A DNA stretch of 64,000 nucleotides from Clostridiales bacterium. Its GTDB lineage: Bacteria; Bacillota; Clostridia; Peptostreptococcales; Anaerovoracaceae. Below the pieces are notes generated by a model. The model saw only the letters and a list, made by a program, of their open reading frames with translations. It had not been told where the DNA came from and made no database searches. Where the stretch lies: contig CP042469.1 of the NCBI GenBank assembly GCA_015243575.1, forward strand, positions 4,244,929 to 4,308,928. Reading direction: 5' to 3'. Shown one piece after another: positions 24,801-34,354 of the stretch (the first letter of the stretch is position 1; each line of letters opens with the position of its first letter). Both the position numbers and the translations under genes were made by a program.

Positions 24801-26789
24801 ATGAGTACAAAGTACAAAGAGCTTTTTGAGCCTGCGTCGATCGGGAAGATGACGATCAAGAACAAATTATCTATGGCTCCTATGGGTCCTGTGGGATACG
24901 CCAATGCACTGGGCGCGATGAACGAGAGGCTGCAGGAATACTATGTGGAGCGCGCAAAGGGCGGAATCGGCCTGATTATCACCGGTATTTGCAGCGTGGA
25001 TCTGGATATTGAAGGGTTGGTCAAACCCGGTCTTCCATGTCCGACCCAGAATCCGCTGGCGTTTATCCATGAAGCATATCAGATGAACGAAAGAATCCAC
25101 GCCTATGGAACGAAGATTTTTCTTCAGCTCACAGGCGGCTTGGGAAGAAGTGCTTTGCCTGGATTCGCAACAAAGTTCATAGCACCGTCGGAAAACGAAA
25201 ACCGATTTGATCCTCGGATTAAACACAGGGAAATGACCATAGAAGAAATCAAAAACCTGATTCAAAAATTTATCATGTCTGCCGTTGTCGCAAAGAAAGC
25301 GGGCTTTGACGGTGTTGAAATCCATGCGGTTCATGAAGGGTATCTTCTTGATCAGTTTGCCATAGCGCTTTTTAATCGCAGAACAGACGAGTACGGCGGC
25401 TCGCTGGAAAACAGGCTGAGAATTGCTACCGATATCGTCAAGGGCATTAAGGCTGCCTGCGGCCCGGACTTTCCGGTCAGCCTGCGCTACAGCCTGAAAA
25501 GCTGCATGAAAGGAATCCGTCGGGGCGGTCTGCCCGGAGAAGAATATGAAGAGGCAGGAAAAGACATTGAAGAAGGAATCGAGGCAGCTAAAATTCTGGT
25601 TGCGGCGGGGTATGACGCACTCAATGTGGATGCTGGGACATACGATTCCTGGTATTGGAATCACCCGCCGATGTACTTCGAAGAAGGGATGTATAGGGAA
25701 TTTGGACGACTTGTCAAACAGAACGTCGATGTTCCGGTTATTTTGGCAGGAAGAATGGAAAATCCAGAGATGGCAATCGAAGCGCTGGGAGATTCCTGCG
25801 ATATCATCGGCCTTGGCAGACAGCTTCTCACCGATCCGTATTATCCTGAGAAAGTAAGAACCGGGAGACTGGAGGAAATCAGGCCGTGCCTTGGATGTCA
25901 TGAAGGCTGTCTGGGAAGGATTGCAAATGCGCCCGTGAGCTGTGCCGTAAACCCTGCCTGCGGGAGAGAGAAGATTTACGGGCTTACACCCGCTGGAAAA
26001 AAGAAACACATTCTTGTCATCGGAGGCGGTGTCGCGGGGATGGAAGCAGCAAGAGTGCTGGCTGAGCGGGGACACCGTGTGACCCTTTGTGAAAAGAGCG
26101 GCAACCTGGGCGGAAATCTGATTCCGGGAGGCGTTCCTCATTTCAAACGCTATGACAGGGCGCTGGTCAAGTGGTATGAGAAACAGCTGGCGCTTCTTGA
26201 TGTGGAAGTCAAGATGAACTGCGAGGTAACCGCTGCGAATCGATCCGATGATAAGCCGGATGAAATTATTGTGGCAACCGGTTCCAAACCGATTCAGAGC
26301 AAGTTCGGCTCAGAGAATTTTGTGACAACTGCTGATGAAATCCTGCTTGGAAAAGCAGAGGCCGGCAAGAATGTTGTAATCATCGGCGGCGGGCTGGTGG
26401 GCTGTGAAACCGCGCTATGGCTGGCGCAGAATGGCTCCAATGTTACCGTCATAGAAATGATGAAGGATATTCTGGGTGGACACGGAGCACTTCCCCACAT
26501 GAATCATGATATGCTTGTGGATTTACTGGCATTTCATAAGGTGACGATTCATACCGGCAGTACGGTGAAGCACATAGAGGCAGGAACGGTGACGGTGGGA
26601 ACTCCGGAGGGAGAGCAATCCTTCCCCGCGGATACCGTTATCTCAGCCATCGGTTACCAGGAGAATCATGCATTGTATGATGAATTAAAGGATCTTGATA
26701 TTCCTGTCCACAATATCGGCGATTCTCAGAAGGTGCATAATATTATGTACTCCATCTGGAACGCTTACGAGCTTGCAAGAGAACTGTAA
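24801..26789 (+). CDS. Old yellow enzyme / FAD-dependent reductase (enoate or dienoyl-CoA reductase family)
   Basis: 662 aa. An N-terminal FMN TIM barrel (KNKLSMAPMGPVGYA, GFDGVEIHAVHEGYLLDQF, RRTDEYGGSLENRLR) leads to a four-cysteine [4Fe-4S] motif (CLGCHEGCLG ... CAVNPACGRE) and a C-terminal FAD/NAD domain (HILVIGGGVAGMEAARVLAE, NVVIIGGGLVGCETALWLA). This is the layout of 2,4-dienoyl-CoA reductase, BaiCD/BaiH and trimethylamine dehydrogenase relatives. Following a dehydratase, reduction of the new C=C bond is the obvious guess. ATG 24801 is preceded by AAGGAAGG. Confidence 0.9.
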   Translation: MSTKYKELFEPASIGKMTIKNKLSMAPMGPVGYANALGAMNERLQEYYVERAKGGIGLIITGICSVDLDIEGLVKPGLPCPTQNPLAFIHEAYQMNERIHAYGTKIFLQLTGGLGRSALPGFATKFIAPSENENRFDPRIKHREMTIEEIKNLIQKFIMSAVVAKKAGFDGVEIHAVHEGYLLDQFAIALFNRRTDEYGGSLENRLRIATDIVKGIKAACGPDFPVSLRYSLKSCMKGIRRGGLPGEEYEEAGKDIEEGIEAAKILVAAGYDALNVDAGTYDSWYWNHPPMYFEEGMYREFGRLVKQNVDVPVILAGRMENPEMAIEALGDSCDIIGLGRQLLTDPYYPEKVRTGRLEEIRPCLGCHEGCLGRIANAPVSCAVNPACGREKIYGLTPAGKKKHILVIGGGVAGMEAARVLAERGHRVTLCEKSGNLGGNLIPGGVPHFKRYDRALVKWYEKQLALLDVEVKMNCEVTAANRSDDKPDEIIVATGSKPIQSKFGSENFVTTADEILLGKAEAGKNVVIIGGGLVGCETALWLAQNGSNVTVIEMMKDILGGHGALPHMNHDMLVDLLAFHKVTIHTGSTVKHIEAGTVTVGTPEGEQSFPADTVISAIGYQENHALYDELKDLDIPVHNIGDSQKVHNIMYSIWNAYELAREL

Positions 26790-26828
26790 TGACCCATATC
26801 CTGAAAGGATACTAATCTTGCTAAAAAT

Positions 26829-26866
26829 CCCCTTCAAGAACGAAGAGCATCTTGAAGGGGTTTTTT
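26829..26866. terminator. Bidirectional terminator
   Basis: CCCCTTCAAG (26829-26838) and CTTGAAGGGG (26851-26860) form a 10-bp stem followed by six T; an A-run on the left lets it serve the convergent DeoR-type gene as well. Confidence 0.9.
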
Positions 26867-26942
26867 ATTTGTGTGACGGAGGTACACGTTCTAACGGGTG
26901 AACGTCCCCAATGCCTAAGTGTATATTAATATTGACTGAAGC

Positions 26943-27740
26943 TTACTGGTACTTAAGGGGAGCCAGAACGATTCTTAATCCTGAAGCTTCCAGTTCCTTT
27001 ACAATTTCCTCATGATCAGACTTGTTGCTGATCAAAGCGGTCACCTCAGCGAGGCTGCAGATGACTTTTAAACCGGTTTTTCCTAATTTCGAATGGTCAG
27101 CGATGACGTAGCACTGATGCGATGCCTTGATCATAGCCTGTTTGATCGGGGCTTCCTCGAAGCCGGATATGGTAAACCCAGCATCGCAGGAGACACCGTT
27201 TACGGAAAGAAAGCATAGATCTGCACGCATCGTATTGAAAAGCGCGATGGAAAATTCATCATGAAAAGCAGCGGGTTCCGGGTCATAGTTCCCTCCGGCA
27301 AGAAAGAACTTGATCCGGGGAGAATTGGTCAGAACCGCTGCGATTGAAAAAGAATTAGTCAATACGGTCAATTCAAGGTCAGATGCGGCAATTTTTTGCG
27401 CAACCTCTAAGCTGGTTGAACCTGAATCCAAAATGATGGTTTGGCCTGATGAGAGGATGCTTTTGACGATGTAATCCGCTATGGCTTCCTTCTCTTTTTT
27501 ATAGACAATAGAACGCATATTCATGCTCGTGTGTCTTGCTGTACTGCCTGTGGCAACGGCACCGCCGAAACAACGCTTCAATAATCCTTTTTCCTCGAGA
27601 TAGCGTAGATCATTACGAATGGTTGCTTCGCTGCAGTTAAGGTTTTTGCGAAACTCTGCAACTGTGACAAGCTCCGCTGCAATCAGCATACTCCGAATTT
27701 TTTCGTGTCTCAATTCGGTTTTATTCTTAAATGTTTGCAT
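26943..27740 (-). CDS. DeoR/GlpR family transcriptional regulator
   Basis: 265 aa. Winged helix at the N-terminus (EKIRSMLIAAELVTVAEFRK, NCSEATIRNDLRYLEEKGLL) and a DeoR sensor domain with IILDSGSTSLEVAQKI and LTVLTNSFSIAAVL. Such proteins bind phosphorylated sugars or polyols and repress catabolic operons. It is divergent from the sugar operon starting at 28021, which it probably controls. A weak ribosome site (AAGAAG) precedes the ATG. Confidence 0.9.
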   Translation of the reverse strand: MQTFKNKTELRHEKIRSMLIAAELVTVAEFRKNLNCSEATIRNDLRYLEEKGLLKRCFGGAVATGSTARHTSMNMRSIVYKKEKEAIADYIVKSILSSGQTIILDSGSTSLEVAQKIAASDLELTVLTNSFSIAAVLTNSPRIKFFLAGGNYDPEPAAFHDEFSIALFNTMRADLCFLSVNGVSCDAGFTISGFEEAPIKQAMIKASHQCYVIADHSKLGKTGLKVICSLAEVTALISNKSDHEEIVKELEASGLRIVLAPLKYQ

Positions 27741-27916
27741 TTTTAATCACTTCTTTCTACTGGAATTGTTTCAATAGGGGCATTCTTTTCGATGTAAAAA
27801 TCCTTTTATAGGGATGAGCCCACATCCATAATACAATATAATTATCGGAAATGGTAGTTTTTTTGAGAAATTAACCAACAATTCTTTTGAAATTAATAAA
27901 AATGCAAATATAATTG

Positions 27917-27986
27917 TTTACAACGATAATAAAATGCGCTAATATGATAGCGACAACAAGAGAATTTTTATCGAAGTCGATAAAAA
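27917..27986 (+). promoter_or_regulatory. Promoter and palindromic operator of the sugar operon
   Basis: TTTACA (27917-27922), 17 bp, TAATAT (27940-27945), followed near +13 to +35 by a perfect inverted repeat TTTTTATCGA-AG-TCGATAAAAA (27965-27986). The palindrome is well placed for repression, presumably by the divergent DeoR-type protein. Confidence 0.7.
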
Positions 27987-28020
27987 TTAGATGCTGTAGT
28001 TCGTTAAAGGAGTAAGTGAG

Positions 28021-29082
28021 ATGAAAAAGGATTCAAAGTTATTAAAAATTGGAGTTTTGGGGTGCGGTCAAATCTCTCAGGCCGCTCATCTTGAAGCTTG
28101 CAATCGGGCACATAATGCGAAACTCTACGCCATTTGCGATGTTGCAGAGGATTTGTTGGAAAAGATGGCTTCCAGCCATAATGTGCGTGTTACATATAAC
28201 GACTATACCAGGATGCTGGCTGATCCTGAAATCGATGCAGTGATTATCGGAATTGCTGATCAGTTTCATGTTTCCTGTGCGAAGCAGGCCATTCTTGCAG
28301 GAAAGCATGTTTTGGTCGAAAAGCCCTTGGGTGTTACGGTACAGGAATGTGAAGAACTGCGTGAACTGTCTGAGAAGGCAGGATTAATTGTTCAGGTTGG
28401 AAACATGAAACGATTCGATCAGGGCGTCTGCTTTGCTCGGGATTTCATTCAGAATGAAATCGGTGAGTTACTGGTGATCAAAGCTTGGTATTGTGACAGC
28501 ACGTATCGTTATACGGTGACGGATAACGTGCAGCCAATCATTGTTCAGAGCGAAAAGGCTAAGAAACCAAGCGGAGATCCCAAATCCGATAAAGGGAAAT
28601 ACTACATGCTGACCCATGGCAGCCATCTTGTTGATACAGCCAGGTTTCTTGGCGGGGAAATCAAAAGCGTAGATGCACAGCTTGTGAAAAAATATGATTC
28701 CTACAGCTGGCAAGTTGCTGTGGAGTTTGCAAATGGTTCCATTGGTAATCTGGACTTGACGGTGGCAGTCCGCATGGATTGGCATGAGGGGTTCCACGTA
28801 TATGGAGAACATGGAAGTGTTGTCGGCAAAACCTATAATCCGTGGCTCTTTAAATCCAGCGATGTGGAGGTATTTTCAAGCAAGGATGGACTTTATAGAA
28901 GACCTATTGCTGCAGACGGCCATTTTTATAAGCGCCAGGTAGAAGGGTTTGCAGACACCATTCTAAATCATACGGCGCTTCAAGGTGCATCCATTGATGA
29001 CGGAATTGCGGCCATGAGAACAATCTCAGCAATCCACCAATCCGCAGCAACAGGCCGGCGGGTCAACCTTGCGGATGTATAA
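28021..29082 (+). CDS. Gfo/Idh/MocA family oxidoreductase
   Basis: 353 aa. N-terminal Rossmann domain (KIGVLGCGQISQAAHLEACN), the family lysine motif KHVLVEKPLG, and a C-terminal beta-sheet substrate domain. These enzymes oxidise or epimerise sugar, inositol or amino-sugar hydroxyls with bound or free NAD(P). It is the first gene of an operon with a ROK kinase, a TIM-barrel isomerase, an alpha/beta hydrolase and an ABC importer, so a carbohydrate substrate is likely; identity unknown. AAAGGAG precedes the ATG. Confidence 0.9.
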   Translation: MKKDSKLLKIGVLGCGQISQAAHLEACNRAHNAKLYAICDVAEDLLEKMASSHNVRVTYNDYTRMLADPEIDAVIIGIADQFHVSCAKQAILAGKHVLVEKPLGVTVQECEELRELSEKAGLIVQVGNMKRFDQGVCFARDFIQNEIGELLVIKAWYCDSTYRYTVTDNVQPIIVQSEKAKKPSGDPKSDKGKYYMLTHGSHLVDTARFLGGEIKSVDAQLVKKYDSYSWQVAVEFANGSIGNLDLTVAVRMDWHEGFHVYGEHGSVVGKTYNPWLFKSSDVEVFSSKDGLYRRPIAADGHFYKRQVEGFADTILNHTALQGASIDDGIAAMRTISAIHQSAATGRRVNLADV

Positions 29083-29105
29083 CCGCAGAAAAAGAGGTGA
29101 AATCA

Positions 29106-29135
29106 ATGAAATCGATTAAGAGGCTAAGGGAATGA
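29106..29135 (+). CDS. Possible 9-residue coupling ORF before the ROK gene
   Basis: ATG AAA TCG ATT AAG AGG CTA AGG GAA TGA has its own GAGGTGA site 5 bases upstream, and its TGA overlaps the ROK start codon (ATGA, 29132-29135). This is a typical arrangement for translational coupling. It could equally be chance. Confidence 0.35.
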   Translation: MKSIKRLRE

Positions 29136-30088
29136 ATTATTATATAGGAATTGATCTGGGCGGCACAAATATCAAAGGGATGATCATGAATGAAACACTG
29201 CAGCCGGTTATCAGTAAGACTGCGCCGACACCTCAGAATAAGAATCCGGAGTCGGTCTTTTCTGAAATCAACAATCTGATAGAATCCATGGCTGCTGAGT
29301 CAGAGATTGACATGGAAGATGTATCTGGAATTGGCCTTGGCGTTCCGGGTTTGATTGACAGCCGGCAGAACCTCGTCCTCAATGCTGCCAATTTATTTTG
29401 GACCGATGTGGATGCAGGGAAATGGCTTCATAAGTATTTAAAAAAACCAGTATATACAGAAAATGATGGAACAATTAACGCTCTTGGTGAAATGTACTTT
29501 GGCGCGGGCCGGGGGTGCAGCAATATCGTGTTGCTGACGCTCGGGACTGGGCTGGGCAGCGGGATTATTATTGATGGAAGCATACTGCATGGGGCATCCC
29601 ATGTAGCGGCTGAAGCGGGGCATATGATCATCGAACCCGATGGCGCGAGATGTTCCTGCGGCAAGAACGGCTGCTTCGAAAGCTGCTGCTCGGCTACGGC
29701 ACTCACACGATATGCGCGGGAAAGAATCAAAGACCTGCCTGATTCGCTGCTTCTTGCATACGCATCCGGGAACCAGGAAGCAATCACTGGTGAAATGATC
29801 AGTAAGGCGTGGGATGAAGAGGACCCGGCTGCAAAACAGGCCGTTGAAATCTTTGCGAGAAAATTAAGCCTCGGGCTGGTAAACCTGATCCATCTTTTCA
29901 ACCCGGAAATTATCATTATCAGCGGCGGCGTATCGCAATTAGGGGAACGGATTTTAGGTCAGGCCAGAGAGCAGGTTGAAAACGCCCTGATGCATCCGAT
30001 CCAGCGATGCAGGATTGTGACAGGCGAACTGGGAATTGATGCAGGGGTTATGGGGGCATGTTATCTGGTATACAGCAACAGAAATTGA
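29132..30088 (+). CDS. ROK family sugar kinase
   Basis: 318 aa. The ATP-binding motif YIGIDLGGTNIKGMIM, the sugar aspartate in TENDGTINALGE, and the ROK zinc site CSCGKNGCFES are present. ROK kinases phosphorylate glucose, N-acetylated hexosamines, allose or fructose; without an HTH domain this is a kinase rather than a repressor. The substrate probably arrives through the RbsABC-type importer encoded three genes downstream. Confidence 0.9.
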   Translation: MNYYIGIDLGGTNIKGMIMNETLQPVISKTAPTPQNKNPESVFSEINNLIESMAAESEIDMEDVSGIGLGVPGLIDSRQNLVLNAANLFWTDVDAGKWLHKYLKKPVYTENDGTINALGEMYFGAGRGCSNIVLLTLGTGLGSGIIIDGSILHGASHVAAEAGHMIIEPDGARCSCGKNGCFESCCSATALTRYARERIKDLPDSLLLAYASGNQEAITGEMISKAWDEEDPAAKQAVEIFARKLSLGLVNLIHLFNPEIIIISGGVSQLGERILGQAREQVENALMHPIQRCRIVTGELGIDAGVMGACYLVYSNRN

Positions 30089-30115
30089 ATTTGTATGAAC
30101 TGAAAGGAGATGCAT

Positions 30116-30964
30116 ATGCAGATAGGGATATTTGCCAAAACATTTACCCGTACAAGTGTTGAAGAAGTATTTGCAGCAATACAGCGTGAGGGTTTGACAC
30201 AGACACAGTTTAACATGGCATGCATTGGGCTTACCTCGATGCCGGATACCATTTCACAGGATATGACAGATCGCGTTCGAAAGGCTTCCATAAAATACGG
30301 TGTTGCAATCGCTGCTGTTTCAGGAACCTTCAATATGATTCATCCTGATTTTAGCCAGCGCCAGATCGGACTCAAGCGTCTTGCCGAACTGGCTAAGTCA
30401 TGTTTGCCAATGGGAACCTCGGTGATTACGTTATGCACCGGAACGCGCAATGAAACCAGTATGTGGAAGAAACATCCGGACAATGATTTGCCTGAAGCCT
30501 GGCATGATCTGTGTGTGACCATGGGTGCAGCCTTGCAGATTGCCGAGGATCACAAGATTACGTTAGCAATTGAACCAGAGGTCTCCAACGTGATCAACAG
30601 CACAGGCAAGGCAAGAAAGCTCCTTGATGAAATGCAGTCGCCAAATCTGAAAATCATCATGGACGGTGCCAATTTGTTTCATGCCGGAGAAGCAGAAAAA
30701 ATGACCTCAATCTTAAACAATGCCTTTGAATTGCTGGCGGATGATATCGTGATTGCCCACGCCAAAGATCTTGCAAAAGATGGAGAGGAACCAGAATTTG
30801 TAGCTGCAGGAAAAGGTCTGCTGGATTACAGGACGTATCTGAACTTATTAAAGGATTGCGGCTTTCAGGGACCCCTGATCCTTCATGGTCTTTCGGAAGC
30901 TCAGGTTCCTGAAAGTTTGGCATTTCTCCGGAAACAGCTCGAACTGCTGGAAACGGAGGAATAA
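30116..30964 (+). CDS. Sugar phosphate isomerase/epimerase (AP endonuclease 2-like TIM barrel)
   Basis: 282 aa. A xylose-isomerase-like barrel with metal-binding acids in LAIEPEVSNVINS (Glu), IIMDGANLFHAGE (Asp, His) and VIAHAKDL (His). The family includes IolE/IolI, hydroxypyruvate isomerase and tagatose/psicose epimerases. Start 30116 is chosen since AAAGGAGA lies 5-6 bases upstream; ATG 30110 overlaps that site. Part of the sugar operon. Confidence 0.88.
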   Translation: MQIGIFAKTFTRTSVEEVFAAIQREGLTQTQFNMACIGLTSMPDTISQDMTDRVRKASIKYGVAIAAVSGTFNMIHPDFSQRQIGLKRLAELAKSCLPMGTSVITLCTGTRNETSMWKKHPDNDLPEAWHDLCVTMGAALQIAEDHKITLAIEPEVSNVINSTGKARKLLDEMQSPNLKIIMDGANLFHAGEAEKMTSILNNAFELLADDIVIAHAKDLAKDGEEPEFVAAGKGLLDYRTYLNLLKDCGFQGPLILHGLSEAQVPESLAFLRKQLELLETEE

Positions 30965-30968
30965 GTGC

Positions 30969-31784
30969 ATGGCCTATTTCATTCATGAGGGCATTCGGTT
31001 TCATTACATTGATCTTGGGGAAGGCACTCCCTTCGTCTTTCAACATGGCTTGGGGGGGAGCACGGAACAAATTCAAAATATCTTTATTCCTCCCGCGGGC
31101 ATACGGCTTCTCAGCTTCGATTTTCGAGGTCATGGTGAAACAAATGAGCTTGGGCCAGAGGAAAAACTCGGTTTTGAAACCTTTGGCAGTGATTTGGCAG
31201 CATTTCTGGACCATCTCAATTTGGAGAAAGCAATTGTTGGAGGCATTTCCATGGGCGCGGCAGTGTCATTAAATTTCGTTCTGCGTTATCCCAGCCGAAC
31301 CACAGGCAGTGTATTTTCACGGCCAGCCTGGCTGGATCAGCCCATGAATCCGGAAATCAGAGATCTGTTTCGTGAGGTTGCCAGACTGATTTGTGAAATG
31401 GAGCCGCAGATTGGCCGCTATCTGTTTGCAACATATGAACCTTACATGGAGCTGGCACGGGAATCACCCGCTGCGGCACAATCCTTTCTTGGGTATTTTG
31501 ATTATGCGTATGCCAAAACCACTGCCGCCAAGTATCTGGCAATGCCTGCAGACCAGCCATGTCTGGATCGGCGCTTATGGCAGAATATAAAAACTCCGGT
31601 TCTGGTTATGGCAAACGGGATGGACCCAGTACATCCAATCGAATACGGAAAGGCACTGGCGGATGAAATACTTCAGGCAGAATTCAGAGAACTGACACCG
31701 AAAACGATTGATAGTAATCGGCATGTAAAAGACGTACAACGGTATTTAGAAACATTTTTGAAGCAGTACGAAATTAAGCAATAG
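30969..31784 (+). CDS. Alpha/beta hydrolase
   Basis: 271 aa. The oxyanion loop FQHGLGGS, the nucleophile elbow GGISMGAAVS (Ser), the acid in MANGMDPVHP and a C-terminal His (NRHVKDV) make a complete catalytic triad. No signal peptide, so cytosolic. GGAGG lies 11 bases before ATG 30969, within the end of the previous gene. In a sugar operon, lactone or sugar-ester hydrolysis is plausible but unproved. Confidence 0.88.
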   Translation: MAYFIHEGIRFHYIDLGEGTPFVFQHGLGGSTEQIQNIFIPPAGIRLLSFDFRGHGETNELGPEEKLGFETFGSDLAAFLDHLNLEKAIVGGISMGAAVSLNFVLRYPSRTTGSVFSRPAWLDQPMNPEIRDLFREVARLICEMEPQIGRYLFATYEPYMELARESPAAAQSFLGYFDYAYAKTTAAKYLAMPADQPCLDRRLWQNIKTPVLVMANGMDPVHPIEYGKALADEILQAEFRELTPKTIDSNRHVKDVQRYLETFLKQYEIKQ

Positions 31785-31804
31785 AAAGAAGGGAATGAAC
31801 AGAA

Positions 31805-33328
31805 ATGTCCAACCTTGAAAGTACATCTTTGCTGGAAATGAAAGGAATCACAAAGCAGTTTCCGGGCACTTTGGCATTGGATGATGTTCAGCTTCAGGTT
31901 CGGTGCGGTGAGGTTCATGCTTTGATGGGGGAGAACGGAGCAGGAAAGTCAACCTTGATGAAAATTGCCGCGGGGCAATTGAAAGCAGACAGGGGAGAGA
32001 TTCTATTTGACGGAAAACCAGTTTGTTTTGAAAATCCTGCAGAGGCAATTGGTGCCGGTGTCAGCATGATTTACCAGGAGCTAAATCCAATTTTACATAT
32101 GACCATTGCAGAAAATATTTTCCTCAATCGTGAGCCTACCCGGTTTTACAGGTTACTGGTTGATCGGAAGAAGATGAATCAGGAAGCAGCCGCTATTCTG
32201 GAAAAGTATGGCATGAACGTCAGCCCCCAGGTCAAAATGATTGAATTAACCATAGCACAGATGCAGATGGTAGAAATCATCAAAGCGGTAACGTTCAATG
32301 CCAAAATCGTCATTATGGATGAACCGACTTCTTCTCTGGACGCAGATGAGACGGAAAATCTGTTTCGAACTATAGAAGAATTAAAACAGCGGGGCATCAG
32401 CATCATCTATATTTCCCACCGCATGGAGGAAATCACGAGGATAAGCGATCGGGTGACGGTTTTTAGAGATGGCAGGTATATCGGTACCAGAGATATTGCG
32501 GAAATCAATCGCCCGGCACTCATCAAAATGATGGTGGGCCGTGAGCTGTCTGATGTCTTTGACAAGGTTCCGGCGCAGCATGGGGAAGTTGTTTTGAAAG
32601 TCGAAGGACTGACACGAAAAGGTGTATTCCGGGAGATCAGTTTTGAAGTCAGGGCGGGTGAGATCCTTGGCTTCTCCGGTTTGGTCGGCGCAGGACGAAG
32701 TGAGATTATGAAATCCATCTTTGGCCTTGATCCATATGACGCCGGTGAAATCACATGGTGCGGTCAGCCGCTAACCATACGGAACACTGCAGAAGCAATT
32801 GCTCATGGAATTGCCATGGTCACAGAAGACAGGAAAAAGTATGGTCTGGTGCTTTGCCGCAGCTTATACGAGAATATTGGCTTGCCAAACTTAAAGAAGC
32901 AGCAGCGCAGCCTGCTTATCAACCATAAAGCAAACAATGCGAAAATTTCAGAGTATGCAAAGAAATTATCCGTCAAGGCATCCAGCCTCTCTGTTGAAGC
33001 AGTAAGCCTCTCCGGCGGGAATCAGCAAAAAGTAATCCTCGCCAAATGGATGATGGCAGCACCCAAACTAATGATTCTTGATGAACCGACCCGAGGGATT
33101 GACATCGGTGCCAAACATGAAATTTATAAGTTGATGTGCCAATTCGCCGCAGAAGGCATGGCAATTATCATGATTTCATCAGAGATGGAAGAAGTAATCG
33201 GGATGAGCGATCGGATTCTGGTCGTTCATGAGGGGAGGATCAATGGTGAATTCCATCGATCTGAAATGCGTGAGGGAATCAATTTGCAGGAAATGATATT
33301 AAACAAGGCACTCGGAGGTGACAAATGA
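31805..33328 (+). CDS. Sugar ABC transporter ATPase, RbsA/MglA type
   Basis: 507 aa with two ABC domains: an intact first site (GENGAGKST, Walker B IVIMDEPTSSLD, degenerate signature LTIAQMQMVEI) and a second with altered Walker A (GLVGAGRSE) and LSGGNQQKVILAKW signature. This asymmetry is typical for RbsA, MglA and XylG. Its stop overlaps the permease start by 4 bp. It powers uptake of a monosaccharide or related solute with the next two genes. Confidence 0.93.
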   Translation: MSNLESTSLLEMKGITKQFPGTLALDDVQLQVRCGEVHALMGENGAGKSTLMKIAAGQLKADRGEILFDGKPVCFENPAEAIGAGVSMIYQELNPILHMTIAENIFLNREPTRFYRLLVDRKKMNQEAAAILEKYGMNVSPQVKMIELTIAQMQMVEIIKAVTFNAKIVIMDEPTSSLDADETENLFRTIEELKQRGISIIYISHRMEEITRISDRVTVFRDGRYIGTRDIAEINRPALIKMMVGRELSDVFDKVPAQHGEVVLKVEGLTRKGVFREISFEVRAGEILGFSGLVGAGRSEIMKSIFGLDPYDAGEITWCGQPLTIRNTAEAIAHGIAMVTEDRKKYGLVLCRSLYENIGLPNLKKQQRSLLINHKANNAKISEYAKKLSVKASSLSVEAVSLSGGNQQKVILAKWMMAAPKLMILDEPTRGIDIGAKHEIYKLMCQFAAEGMAIIMISSEMEEVIGMSDRILVVHEGRINGEFHRSEMREGINLQEMILNKALGGDK

Positions 33329-34302
33329 GTATGCAAGCAAAACAGACAGAGCAGTCTTTCGATTTGGCGTTATTCACCAGAAAATACGGGATTCTGATGA
33401 TCCTGGCTTTTATGATTGTCTTTCTGCTGATCGCAAGCCCTACCTTTCGGACATTGCAGAACACCATCAATGTTCTGAACCAGATCAGTATTAACGGAAT
33501 CATTGCCATCGGCATGACGTTCATCATCATCAGCGGCGGAATTGATTTGTCCATTGGCTCGATGATCGCGGTTGCCTCTGTTGTAACTGGTGCTGTGTTG
33601 GCTGCGAATCCAAGTAATGTCGTCTTTGCAGTGGCTTTGGCATCTGCCGCATGTGGATTAATCGGATTATTTAACGGATACATCATTTCCAAATTTGATA
33701 TGTTTCCCTTTGTGGTGACACTTGGTACACAGCTGATTTTCAGGGGAGTCGCTTATGTGATCAGTGACGGCAAATCGTACGTTTTAACGAGCAACGCATT
33801 TAAGGAGATCGGGCAAGGCAAGTTATTGGGTGTGATTCCGTATTCCATCATTGTCCTGATCAGCATTGCCTTCATTGGGCTTGTTTTGCTCAGCCGCACG
33901 AAATATGGACAGTATGTATATGCCATTGGCGGCAATCTACATACTGCTGTGGCTTCCGGTGTGAATGTATTTAAAATCAAGCTGCTTACTTATATGATGA
34001 TGGGGGTCTTCACCGGAATTGCCGGTGTCATTTTGACCTCCCGGGTCAATGCCGGGCAACCGTCCATTGGAGTGGGTTATGAGCTGGATGCCATTGCAGC
34101 GGTTGTAATCGGGGGCTCCAGTTTGAATGGGGGAATCGGAACCATACCCGGAACTGTCATAGGGATTCTTATGATTGGCGTAATCAATAACGGAATGAAT
34201 TTGATGGGCGTCTCATCATTTTATCAGCAGATCGTAAAGGGGTTTATTATACTGGGGGCTGTTATTTTGGATATTATGATTAGCCGCCGTAAAAGCAAAT
34301 GA
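33325..34302 (+). CDS. Sugar ABC transporter permease, RbsC type
   Basis: 325 aa, eight to ten hydrophobic segments. The motif IIAIGMTFIIISGGIDLSIGSM and GIGTIPGTVIGILMIGVINNG are characteristic of the BPD_transp_2 permeases. The gene starts within the ATGA overlap with the ATPase gene. Confidence 0.93.
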   Translation: MSMQAKQTEQSFDLALFTRKYGILMILAFMIVFLLIASPTFRTLQNTINVLNQISINGIIAIGMTFIIISGGIDLSIGSMIAVASVVTGAVLAANPSNVVFAVALASAACGLIGLFNGYIISKFDMFPFVVTLGTQLIFRGVAYVISDGKSYVLTSNAFKEIGQGKLLGVIPYSIIVLISIAFIGLVLLSRTKYGQYVYAIGGNLHTAVASGVNVFKIKLLTYMMMGVFTGIAGVILTSRVNAGQPSIGVGYELDAIAAVVIGGSSLNGGIGTIPGTVIGILMIGVINNGMNLMGVSSFYQQIVKGFIILGAVILDIMISRRKSK

Positions 34303-34354
34303 TATGAATGACAGATTGTCTTTCCATAAGATTATTGTTTGAGGAGGAAGAAGT

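Noticed and set aside
24867-26141. 424-codon minus-strand frame opposite the old-yellow-enzyme gene
   Set aside because: The plus-strand protein has complete family motifs; the antisense frame has none and no start signal.
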